NCBI GenBank assembly: GCA_938083085.1
Contig: CALLKX010000044.1
Span: 1 to 64,000 of the forward strand
From: an uncultured bacterium
GTDB lineage: Bacteria > Planctomycetota > UBA1135 > GCA-002686595
Length of the DNA stretch: 64,000 nt
Reading direction: 5' to 3'
Both the position numbers and the translations under genes were made by a program. Shown here one piece after another: positions 24,402-32,202 of this stretch (positions are counted from its first letter, which is position 1; each line of letters starts with the position of its first letter). A model generated the notes under the pieces. It was not told the origin of the DNA and did no database searches. It saw nothing but the letters and a program-made list of their open reading frames with translations.

Positions 24402-25351
24402 GCCCCGACCTCCATGAGCTCGGCGACGACCGCACCGGCGGGAGTCAGCCGACGGGCCCCCTCGCCGGACCACCCGTCCGCGCCAGCCTCGAGGCGATCC
24501 CCGTCGTCCAGGGCGACCACGAGCTCCGGCGCGAGCCGCCGCGCAAGAAGCGCCACGCGGCCCCGATCGTCAAGGTCGAGGCGCCGGGAGGCGTGCGGCA
24601 ACACCACCACTCCGGGCGCCAGCCCGAGCCCGGGCCCGAGGAACTCAGCGTCGCCCGGCCCCTGGGGCGGTGAGTCATGGAAGAGCAGGATGCGGTCCGT
24701 CAACACCATGGCGCCGGCCGACCACCCGACCACCGGCGTGGACGCGGGGAGCGCATCGCGCACCCCGAAGAGGCGCATGCGGTTGTAGAGGATGCCGACA
24801 TGGCCGCCTGCCACAAGCAGGGTCCCGGCGCCGTCGAGCACCTCTGCGATCTCCGCGCGGCCCGCGCGGAGACTCTCGCGCCCGGCAGCTTCCCCGAAGA
24901 CCTCCTCGTTGATCTCGCCCACCCGCGAGCAGTGGAGATCGTCAAGGTCGCGCAGTGCGCCGCAGGCGAGGTCGAGCGACGGCCCCACCAGGGGGTCCGC
25001 CTGGTCAGGGCGCGTGCGCCCCATCAGCTCCCGGGCTGCCGCGAGCTCCGCCGCGAGCCGCACGCGGTACAGCGTGGAGAGCTCCTTCATGCGATCGTGC
25101 CGACCGAACATCATGTGCCGCAGATCGGAGTCCGCCTCGAACGCCGCCTCGCAGCGAGGCCAGAGGTCGAGGGAGCGCGCGGGCTCCCCGAGGTGAGCGT
25201 CGAGGCGCCCGGTCTCCGACTCGCGCTCCTGCCACCCGGCAGAAACGAGGACGTAGGGGCCCGCGGCGCCCATGCCGTCGAGGACCTCGCGCAGATTCGG
25301 TCTCTCGTGCTGGGGCCCCAGCAGAGCGAGCGATCGGGAGTCAGCGGCCAT
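24398..25351 (-). CDS. S51-family peptidase, cyanophycinase/PepE-like
   Basis: 317 residues from the ATG at 25351, which overlaps the upstream ligase stop by one base (TGATG). The class I glutamine-amidotransferase-like fold of S51 shows in ALLGPQHERPNL near the N-terminus, LLVAGGHVGILYN near 185-197, the nucleophile elbow GWSAGAM with Ser at about 213, and His in VVLPHASRRLD at about 250. S51 members are cytoplasmic dipeptidase E (Asp-X) and cyanophycinase (beta-Asp-Arg polymer). The placement between ATP-grasp ligases and esterases suggests turnover or trimming of a ligase-made peptide or polymer. Cyanophycin synthetase itself (ATP-grasp fused to a Mur ligase) is absent, so cyanophycin is not indicated. 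Confidence 0.78.
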   Translation of the reverse strand: MAADSRSLALLGPQHERPNLREVLDGMGAAGPYVLVSAGWQERESETGRLDAHLGEPARSLDLWPRCEAAFEADSDLRHMMFGRHDRMKELSTLYRVRLAAELAAARELMGRTRPDQADPLVGPSLDLACGALRDLDDLHCSRVGEINEEVFGEAAGRESLRAGRAEIAEVLDGAGTLLVAGGHVGILYNRMRLFGVRDALPASTPVVGWSAGAMVLTDRILLFHDSPPQGPGDAEFLGPGLGLAPGVVVLPHASRRLDLDDRGRVALLARRLAPELVVALDDGDRLEAGADGWSGEGARRLTPAGAVVAELMEVGA

Positions 25352-26592
25352 CAGGTGTCGCAGTGGATCCGCACGTCCCGGCCGATGTCGTCCGCGATCC
25401 GCAGCGCCTCGGTGAGCAGGTTGTGGCGCGCGATGCACCACCCGTCCCCGGTCACCACCTGGGTCCAGTCCCGCCGCGGCGCGCCGATCGGCACCAGCTC
25501 GACCACGGGGAGGTGCTCCCCGTCCCGGGCGAGGATCGGCTCGAGCCCCTCGATCCTCGTCACGAGTGTCCCGTCACCGTGGGCGCGCTTGAAGACCAGC
25601 GCCGCGTTGTACCGGCGCTCCATGGACTGCTCCGACGATCCGCGGGCGATCGCCTCCGCCCAGAGCTGGAACACGTCGCCGTCGCACGCGTAGTTCATGC
25701 CGTGGGAGAGCCGCCCCCCCGGAGCGCGCGCGCCGACCTCGCCGAAGATCGCCTCACCCGTCTTGTCCGAGAGGTACCACTCCATGTGCGCCATCCCCGT
25801 CCGGTAGCCGAGCGCCTTGAGGGCTCGTCGACCGAGCTCAACGCCCGGCGCCACGTCGGGCTGGTCGAGGTCGGCGAGGCAGACCGCCTGGGGGCTCATC
25901 CACGGGTTCTGCCGCGCCACCAGGGGCTTGGGCCGATACCACGCCACGTTCTCGAACAGCGTCTCGCCGTCCGCGAGGATCGCGTCATAGGTGAACTCCT
26001 TCCCCTCGATGAACTCCTCAACGCTGACCTCCGGGACATGGGCCACCGCCTCGATGACCCGCTGAAGCTCTTCTTCGGAGCGCGCCGTGTGCGTGTCCTC
26101 GGAGCCGGCGCCGTCGATCGGCTTGACGATCAACGGGTAGCCCACGGCGCGCGCGGCCTCCTCCACCTCCGCGCGAGACCGAGCGCGGTAGTGGTGCGGG
26201 GTGCGGATCCCAGCGGCATCGAGGGTCGCCTTCATCACCTCCTTGTCACGGAAGGTGACGGCCTGCTCCACACGCAGGCCCGGCACATCAAAGGCCTCGC
26301 GCATGCGTGCCGCCAGCACCACGCCGATCTCCCAAAGGCACTCGACCCGGTCGGGCCTGACCCCCAACTGTCCGAGCCAGCGGCCCACCTCGGCCACGGT
26401 CTGCTCCTCATTCCAGAGGTCCTTCACCACGAGGTGATCGTCGATAGCCGCTCGCACCGCGGGCTCCATGGCCGCGGCTGGCTGATCCCCCACGCCCAGC
26501 ACTCGCACGCCAGGCAGCGCGTGCAGCGCCTGCGTGAAGTGACCGTTATCGGCGGGGAAGCCTGGTGAGATGAGGACGACGTTGATCGTCAT
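25351..26592 (-). CDS. ATP-grasp carboxylate-amine ligase-like (paralogue B)
   Basis: 413 residues, cytoplasmic. It has the N-terminal Rossmann-like domain (INVVLISPGFPADN), FRDKEVMKATLDAAGI near 114-129, the ATP lysine in YPLIVKPIDGAGSEDT, the EEFIEGKEFTYD strand, and the Mg-binding end GEVGARAPGGRL near 283-294. Its order and length match the genes at 26644-27885 and 29558-30778: all three share RDKxxMKxxL, MEWxxxxxG and the ExxxRxPG signature, so they are paralogues that probably act on related substrates. Relatives include L-amino-acid ligases and ATP-grasp_4 proteins. It starts 51 bases after the paralogue at 26644 and a weak AAGG lies upstream. Confidence 0.85.
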   Translation of the reverse strand: MTINVVLISPGFPADNGHFTQALHALPGVRVLGVGDQPAAAMEPAVRAAIDDHLVVKDLWNEEQTVAEVGRWLGQLGVRPDRVECLWEIGVVLAARMREAFDVPGLRVEQAVTFRDKEVMKATLDAAGIRTPHHYRARSRAEVEEAARAVGYPLIVKPIDGAGSEDTHTARSEEELQRVIEAVAHVPEVSVEEFIEGKEFTYDAILADGETLFENVAWYRPKPLVARQNPWMSPQAVCLADLDQPDVAPGVELGRRALKALGYRTGMAHMEWYLSDKTGEAIFGEVGARAPGGRLSHGMNYACDGDVFQLWAEAIARGSSEQSMERRYNAALVFKRAHGDGTLVTRIEGLEPILARDGEHLPVVELVPIGAPRRDWTQVVTGDGWCIARHNLLTEALRIADDIGRDVRIHCDT

Positions 26593-26643
26593 GGGAGACC
26601 TTTGGGGAAGACGGGATCAGGGGGCGAGTGGAACGGGCGCCGC

Positions 26644-27885
26644 TCAGGAGGAGAGCTCGACCTGCAGGATTTCGACGGCGCGCCGCAGCCCTTCCCGCAC
26701 GCGGTCGGTGTCCTCATGCCGGAGAATGATGAAGCCCTCGCCCTCGTAGGAGCTCGCCTTGGGCTGGCCGGGGGCCGGAAGCTGGGACTCGACCACGAGG
26801 TCACCGAGTTCCTCGTTGGCCCGCTCGATCCCGGCCACGCGCGCCACCCGGCCGCCGCCCTGGCCGCGCAGGTAAGCCGCACCTGTGGCGTATCTGCGCG
26901 GCGGAGGCGTGAACTCCTCGAGGATCGAGACCTCGGCCCAGACCCGGTAGAAGTCGCGATCGTGGGCGTAGGAGATCAGCGAGGTGAACTGGGCGCCGGG
27001 CGGGCGCGCCGCGACCTCCGAGATGGCGATCGACCCATCGGCGCGACGGAACCACTCCATGTGGGTCATCCCGCTGACCATCCCGAGGGCGTCCAGCGCA
27101 CGCGGACCGGCCGAGAGGATCGGCGCATACTCCGGGCCACTGATATCGCGGGGCAGCATGACCGTCCACTGGATCCAGGGCGACTCCATGACCTGCAGCG
27201 GCGTCGGCGAGTACTCGGAGATCGAGTGGAACAGGTGCCGGCCGCCGACCGACACGCTGTCGAACGAGAACTCCCGCCCCTGGACGAACTCCTCGAGGAG
27301 CAGCGGCCGCTGGGGAGACGGTGGGTTTGAACCCATCCAGCTCTCCAGCTGCGCGACCTCGTCCACACGGAACGTGTCCCGGGCTCCGGCGCCAGCGGGG
27401 GGCTTGGCCACCAGGGGCATGGTCCCGCGCGCAAAGCTCAGGGCGCTCGCCGCGTCGGTGGCCAGGTGGTGCCCGGCGCAGGGCAGGTCATGGGCGCGCA
27501 GCGCGTCCTTCATGACCGCCTTGTCCCGGAAGCGCCCGGCCTCGGCCCGGTCCATCCCACGAATCTGGAGTCGCTCGCGCACGCTGGCGAGCGCCTCCTG
27601 GAGTGGCTCGAGGATGCCCACCAGCGCTGTGACCTCGGACCCGGTGCTCGCAGCGACTCGCCGAACGGCTCCCTCCAGCTGGTGCGGGTCGTGGCAGTCC
27701 GCAACGGAGACGATATCCGCGATCCTATCGCGCACCTCCTCATCCAGCGCCGCCATGAACGACGCGGCGGGCTCCTGCGCCACCACCGAGAAGGTGGTGT
27801 CGGGAAGCAGCGCCGCCGCCCTCAGGAACCTCAGCGTGCTGGGCAGGGCGAAGGGCGCGACGAAGACGGTGTTGGCGCGTGACAT
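26644..27885 (-). CDS. ATP-grasp carboxylate-amine ligase-like (paralogue A)
   Basis: 413 residues, first gene of the minus-strand operon. It has FRDKAVMKDALRAHDL near 118-133, the ATP-binding strand MPLVAKPPAGAGARDT, EEFVQGREFSFDSV near 200, MTHMEWFRRADG near 275 and the Mg-binding EVAARPPGAQF near 295. Like its paralogues it has no signal peptide. It is divergent from glgA, with 94 bases between the two starts, so one regulatory region may serve both the glucan synthase and this operon. The substrate cannot be told from sequence. Confidence 0.85.
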   Translation of the reverse strand: MSRANTVFVAPFALPSTLRFLRAAALLPDTTFSVVAQEPAASFMAALDEEVRDRIADIVSVADCHDPHQLEGAVRRVAASTGSEVTALVGILEPLQEALASVRERLQIRGMDRAEAGRFRDKAVMKDALRAHDLPCAGHHLATDAASALSFARGTMPLVAKPPAGAGARDTFRVDEVAQLESWMGSNPPSPQRPLLLEEFVQGREFSFDSVSVGGRHLFHSISEYSPTPLQVMESPWIQWTVMLPRDISGPEYAPILSAGPRALDALGMVSGMTHMEWFRRADGSIAISEVAARPPGAQFTSLISYAHDRDFYRVWAEVSILEEFTPPPRRYATGAAYLRGQGGGRVARVAGIERANEELGDLVVESQLPAPGQPKASSYEGEGFIILRHEDTDRVREGLRRAVEILQVELSS

Positions 27886-27967
27886 CTGGACCGGAGGATA
27901 CCCACCAACAGGGTCTGGATTCCCACCAGAAGTCCTGCCCCTGCCCGACCCAGCCCCCGCGGTTCGC

Positions 27968-27973
27968 TAAGCT
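27968..27973 (+). promoter_or_regulatory. -10-like box TAAGCT before glgA
   Basis: TAAGCT fits TAnnnT and ends 6 nt before the glgA ATG. No ribosome binding site is present, so a leaderless mRNA is likely if this is the promoter. It sits in the 94-bp region between glgA and the divergent ATP-grasp operon. Confidence 0.35.
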
Positions 27974-27979
27974 CCCGCC

Positions 27980-29461
27980 ATGCAGCTGCCCCTTCGCATC
28001 GCGATGGTGTCCGCGGAGTGCGCTCCGTTCGCCAAGACGGGCGGCCTCGCCGACGTGGCCGCGGCGCTCTCCCGAATCCTCTGGAAGCGCGGCCACGAGG
28101 TCAGGCTGTTCGTCCCCCTCTACGGGAAGGTCGAACGGTCGGGCCTGGAGACGGACCCGTACCTCTCCCCGTTCCCGCTGAGCTTTCCCGGCTGGGACGT
28201 ACCGGTCTCCGTCCGCAAGGCCCCCCTGCCAGACTCCGAGAACGCCGACGGCGTCCCGCTCCAGGTGGAGTTCATCCACTCCCCGGAGCTGTTCGGTCGG
28301 GAGGAGTTCTACACCAACGATGACGACGAGCCGATCCGCTGGGCGGCCTTCTGCCGGGCCGCGATCGAGGCCTGTCAGCGCACAGGCTGGGCGCCGGACG
28401 TGTTCCACGCCAACGACTGGCACGCGGGCCTCTTGCCCCTGCTCTTGAAGTCCACCTACGCCTGGGACGAGCTCCTGCGCGGGAGCTCCACGCTCCTCTC
28501 TATCCACAACCTGGGCTACCAGGGGGTGTTCTCCGAGGACGCCATCCGCCGAATCGGTCTGGGGGGCGTGCGGGATCAGTTCCACCAGGAGCGTCTCGCA
28601 GCCGGCGCGGTCAACTACCTCGAGACGGGCATCCTGCACGCCTCCTGGCTCTCCACGGTCTCCGACACCTACGCCCGCGAGATCCAGACCCCCGAGTACG
28701 GCCACGGCCTCCAGGGCCTCCTGGCCCAACGCGAAGATCACCTGGCCGGCATCGTCAACGGCGTCGACTACGGAGAGTGGAACCCCTCCACGGATCCCCA
28801 CCTGCCCGCCCACTTCGGGCCGGATGACCTGCTCGGGAAGCGCACTTGCCGCGACGCGCTCCTCGACGAGCTAGGCGTGGCACCGGAGCCCTCCGGGCCT
28901 GTCCTGGGCATCGTCTCGCGGCTGACGCACCAGAAGGGCTTCGAGCTGATCCCCGACTTCGCCGAGCGGCTCCTCGACCACCACGACATGCGCCTCTTGG
29001 TCCTCGGCAGCGGGGACCCCGAGCAGGAGAGCTACTTCCGCTGGCTCCGCGACCGCTACCCGGCCAAGGTCGGCGTACACATCGGCTACGACAACGGGCT
29101 CGCCCACCGCATCGAGGCGGGCTCTGACCTCTTCCTCATGCCCTCGCGCTACGAGCCCTGTGGGCTCAACCAGATGTATAGCCTCAAGTACGGCACCGTC
29201 CCCCTCGTGCGCAGCACCGGCGGGCTGGCTGACACGGTCGAGCGCCTCGAGGACGGCCGCGGGACAGGCTTCACCTTCTACGAGCACACATCCGTGGCAT
29301 TCGAGGACACCCTGGCCCACGCCCTCGAGGTCTGGCGCGACCCGAAGGCCTGGCAACAAATGCAGCTGCGCGGCATGGCGAAGGACTTCTCCTGGGAGGT
29401 CCAGGTCGACCGCTATGAAGACCTCTATGCCGCGATCATGGCCGACCTCCAGCTGGCCTGA
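27980..29461 (+). CDS. glgA: glycogen synthase (GT5)
   Basis: A 493-residue bacterial glycogen synthase transferring glucose from ADP-glucose to the non-reducing end of alpha-1,4-glucan. It shows the KTGGLADV loop at 19-26 (ADP-glucose binding), FHANDWHAGLLP near 140, LLSIHNLGYQGVF near 172, GIVNGVDYGEWNP near 257, and the C-terminal EPCGLNQMYSLKYGTVPLVR with STGGLADTV near 390-420 (phosphate-binding and second glycine loop). Length and order are those of typical GlgA. It lies apart from glgC (12.5 kb away) and heads a plus-strand unit with a fourth ATP-grasp gene, opposite the ATP-grasp operon. Confidence 0.95.
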   Translation: MQLPLRIAMVSAECAPFAKTGGLADVAAALSRILWKRGHEVRLFVPLYGKVERSGLETDPYLSPFPLSFPGWDVPVSVRKAPLPDSENADGVPLQVEFIHSPELFGREEFYTNDDDEPIRWAAFCRAAIEACQRTGWAPDVFHANDWHAGLLPLLLKSTYAWDELLRGSSTLLSIHNLGYQGVFSEDAIRRIGLGGVRDQFHQERLAAGAVNYLETGILHASWLSTVSDTYAREIQTPEYGHGLQGLLAQREDHLAGIVNGVDYGEWNPSTDPHLPAHFGPDDLLGKRTCRDALLDELGVAPEPSGPVLGIVSRLTHQKGFELIPDFAERLLDHHDMRLLVLGSGDPEQESYFRWLRDRYPAKVGVHIGYDNGLAHRIEAGSDLFLMPSRYEPCGLNQMYSLKYGTVPLVRSTGGLADTVERLEDGRGTGFTFYEHTSVAFEDTLAHALEVWRDPKAWQQMQLRGMAKDFSWEVQVDRYEDLYAAIMADLQLA

Positions 29462-29557
29462 GCCCGTCGCGGGCACAGCCTGACGCCCCAACCGAACGCC
29501 TCCCCCCGACGACCCATCGACGCCCGGGTCCCGGCGTCCTCACGCCCGCCCCAAGCC

Positions 29558-30778
29558 ATGCACGTCATCTTCGTCGAGCCCTCCTTTCCGTCCAACCAGA
29601 GGGAGTTCGTCCGCGCCCTGAAGGAGGTCGGCGCCCGGGTCACCGCCATCGCCGAGGCGCCGCCCAGCGCCCTGGACAGCGAGCTGCGCGGTTGGCTCGA
29701 TGGACACGAACAGGTGCCGTCGGTGACCAATGGAGAGGCGCTCCTCGCCGCGGTACGGCGGGTCCAAGAGCGCTCCTGGGTCGACCGCCTCGAGGCGACG
29801 GTCGAAGCCCACATCACGCCCTGCGCCTGGGTCCGCGAACAGTGCGAGATCCCGGGAACCTCGACCCGCACCGCCTGGCTCTGCCGCGACAAGCCGGCCA
29901 TGAAGGAGGCGCTACGTGAGGCCGGCGTCCCAACCGCCCAGAGCATCGGAACCTCCGACCTGGACGAGGCGCGGGCCTTTATCGACGAGGTGGGCTTCCC
30001 CGTCATCCTCAAGCCGCGGGACGGCGCCGGCGCCGCCGGTACGGCCCGCGCCCACGACGACGAGAGCCTCGATGCGGCGATCGAGGAGAGCGGCCTCGGG
30101 CGGGGTGAGGGCGTCGCCATCGAGGAGTTCATCGAGGGGCACGAGGGCTACTGGGACACCCTGAGCCTCAACGGTGAAGTGGCCCACGAGTTCATCACGC
30201 ACTACTACCCGAACGTCCTCGAGGCCATGCGCCACCGCTGGATCTCGCCCCAGATGGCGACGACCAACGAGGTGCACGACGAGCGCTACGACAGCCTCCG
30301 AGAGATGGGTCGAAAGGTCATCGAGACCCTCGGCATCGAGACCTCCGCCACGCACATGGAGTGGTTCTTCGGGCCCAAGGGCCTCAAGTTCAGCGAGATC
30401 GGTTGCCGCCCGCCGGGCGTGCGCATGTGGGACGTCTATCAGGCGGCCAACGACTTCGACATCTACCGGGAATGGGCTCACCTCATTGTCCAGGGGAGCC
30501 CCTCCCAGACGCCGTCGAGGCGCTGCGCCGGCGGCATGATCGCCCTGCGCCCGAGCGCCGACGGCCGCGTCGAGGGCTACGAGGGCGTCGAGGACCTCAA
30601 GGCCCGCTACGGCGAGCACATCATCGACTCTCACTTCCCTCCCCCGGGGACCGCGACCCAGGGCGTCGAGGCCGGCTACATGGCCAACGCGTGGGTCCGG
30701 CTGCGCCACCCTAGCTTTGACGAGCTGCGCACGATCCAGGACTGGATCGGCGAGCACGTCCGCGTCCACGCGGGCTGA
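29558..30778 (+). CDS. ATP-grasp carboxylate-amine ligase-like (paralogue C)
   Basis: 406 residues, related to the ligases at 25351 and 26644. It has LCRDKPAMKEALREAGV near 107-123, the ATP strand FPVILKPRDGAGAAGT, EEFIEGHEGYWDTL near 188, SATHMEWFFGPKG near 262 and the Mg-binding EIGCRPPGVRM near 280. It begins 96 bases after glgA on the same strand, with a small hairpin (GCCCG/CGGGC, 29462-29474) in the gap. It completes a set of four ATP-grasp ligases around glgA. Because it is on the other strand from its paralogues, the shared divergent region would have to co-regulate the two halves. Confidence 0.85.
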   Translation: MHVIFVEPSFPSNQREFVRALKEVGARVTAIAEAPPSALDSELRGWLDGHEQVPSVTNGEALLAAVRRVQERSWVDRLEATVEAHITPCAWVREQCEIPGTSTRTAWLCRDKPAMKEALREAGVPTAQSIGTSDLDEARAFIDEVGFPVILKPRDGAGAAGTARAHDDESLDAAIEESGLGRGEGVAIEEFIEGHEGYWDTLSLNGEVAHEFITHYYPNVLEAMRHRWISPQMATTNEVHDERYDSLREMGRKVIETLGIETSATHMEWFFGPKGLKFSEIGCRPPGVRMWDVYQAANDFDIYREWAHLIVQGSPSQTPSRRCAGGMIALRPSADGRVEGYEGVEDLKARYGEHIIDSHFPPPGTATQGVEAGYMANAWVRLRHPSFDELRTIQDWIGEHVRVHAG

Positions 30779-30851
30779 TCCTCTGCGGGCCCCCAGCACC
30801 GCCCGGCGCCGATCCGTCGATCGAGCCCCCGCTGGTTCCACCGCCCTCGGG

Positions 30852-30857
30852 TATCGT
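30852..30857 (+). promoter_or_regulatory. -10-like box TATCGT before the FMN oxidase
   Basis: TATCGT lies 11 nt before the ATG at 30869. There is no Shine-Dalgarno sequence. It would put the transcript start within a few bases of the ATG. Confidence 0.3.
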
Positions 30858-30868
30858 TCATCGAGACC

Positions 30869-32017
30869 ATGAGCCTCGACCCGAACCTCCCCTCAATCGA
30901 GCACCTGCGCGAGCGGGGCCGAAAGCGCGTTCCCCCCTTCGCCTTCGAGTACCTCGACAACGGGTGCCATTCGAACCTCAACATGCGCCGCAACACGGAC
31001 GAGCTCCGTGAGGTACGGCTCGAGCCGAGGTACGTGCTTGACTACGGCGGCGCGGACCTGGAGACCGAGCTCTTCGGGCAGACCTACGCGGCGCCCTTTG
31101 GGGTCGCCCCCATCGGACTCCAGGGGCTGGTCTGGCCCGGCGCCTGCGAGTTCCTCGCCGAGGCCGCCCACGCCGCCAGGGTCCCCTTCATCCTCAGCAC
31201 GGTCGGCACCGCCAGCATCGAGCGCGTGGCGGAGATCACCGAGGGCAAGGCCTGGTTCCAGCTCTACCACCCGACCGAGGACGACCTGCGGGACAAGATC
31301 CTGGACCGCGCCGAGGCCGCAGGGGTCCCCGTCCTCGTGCTGCTGGCGGACACGCCGACCTTCGGCTACCGCCCCAAGGAGATCCGCAACGGCCTCGCGA
31401 TCCCCCCGCGCATGTCCCTGCGCAACATCGCCCAGATGGTGATGCGCCCGACCTGGTCCTTCTCGCAGCTGGCGCGGGGCAAGCCCGAGTTCGCCACGCT
31501 CGCGCCCTACATCCCCAAGGGCCTCGACATGTCCCACCTGGGGCAGTTCATGAACGCCACCTTCAGCGGGCGGCTCTCGACGGACCGCATCGCGGCCATC
31601 CGCGAGCGCTGGAAGGGGAAGCTCGTGGTGAAGGGGATCGTCAACCCCGAGGACGCCGCACAGGTGCTCGAGCTCGGGGCAGACGGGATCATCGTCTCCA
31701 ACCACGGGGGCCGTCAGCTGGAGGTTGGCACGTCCACGATCCAGGCGCTCCCCGCCCTCGCTGGCGAGTTCGGGGACCGTATGGAGGTGCTCTTCGACAG
31801 CGGCGTCCGAGGCGGGCCCGACGTGGCCTGCGCCCTCGCGAGCGGCGCGCGCTTCGCCTTCATGGGGCGCTCCTTCATGTACGCCATCTGCGCCATGGGC
31901 GCACGGGGTGGGCCGCATGTCATGACCATGCTCATGCGCCAGCTGACCCAGGTGATGGAGCAGCTCGGCTGCGAACGCGTCGAGGACCTCCCGAGGCACC
32001 TCGCACCGCGCCGCTGA
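30869..32017 (+). CDS. FMN-dependent alpha-hydroxy-acid oxidase/dehydrogenase
   Basis: A 382-residue TIM-barrel flavoprotein of the LldD/glycolate-oxidase family, which oxidises L-2-hydroxy acids to 2-oxo acids. It shows FGVAPIGLQGL near 84 (FMN phosphate side), the FQLYHP strand with the substrate-binding Tyr near 132, KGIVNPEDA near 255, the catalytic SNHGGRQLE with His at about 279 (most members have D after L, here E), and LFDSGVRGGPDVACALASGA near 308. There is no signal peptide. It follows the fourth ATP-grasp gene by 90 bases and may provide or remove a keto/hydroxy acid for that pathway, which is inference. It converges on katG. Confidence 0.87.
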   Translation: MSLDPNLPSIEHLRERGRKRVPPFAFEYLDNGCHSNLNMRRNTDELREVRLEPRYVLDYGGADLETELFGQTYAAPFGVAPIGLQGLVWPGACEFLAEAAHAARVPFILSTVGTASIERVAEITEGKAWFQLYHPTEDDLRDKILDRAEAAGVPVLVLLADTPTFGYRPKEIRNGLAIPPRMSLRNIAQMVMRPTWSFSQLARGKPEFATLAPYIPKGLDMSHLGQFMNATFSGRLSTDRIAAIRERWKGKLVVKGIVNPEDAAQVLELGADGIIVSNHGGRQLEVGTSTIQALPALAGEFGDRMEVLFDSGVRGGPDVACALASGARFAFMGRSFMYAICAMGARGGPHVMTMLMRQLTQVMEQLGCERVEDLPRHLAPRR

Positions 32018-32093
32018 GCAGCCCTGGTTCGCCTCGCCGTCGAGGGCTCGACATCGAGCACGGGGGCGCGGGGACGACGCCGGAACAAGAGAA

Positions 32094-32120
32094 GGGCCGG
32101 ACCCCGGCGGGGTCCGGCCC
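32094..32120. terminator. strong bidirectional hairpin between convergent genes
   Basis: A perfect 12-bp inverted repeat (GGGCCGGACCCC/GGGGTCCGGCCC) with a 3-nt loop lies between the convergent FMN oxidase (ends 32017) and katG (ends 32203). On the minus strand it is followed by TTCTCTTGTT, so it is a good terminator for katG; in the other direction the tail is less T-rich. Confidence 0.75.
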
Positions 32121-32202
32121 TCCTCGTGAACCGCTCGACTCGGCGAGCGGGATCCAGCGAGCGGAGGCTCCGAAGGGGCGGAGCTTCAGCCCGGACGAAG
32201 GC

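Noticed and set aside
24398-25351. Cyanophycin metabolism
   Set aside because: The S51 protein would fit a cyanophycinase, but no cyanophycin synthetase (ATP-grasp plus Mur ligase) is present and the nearby ligases lack a Mur domain.
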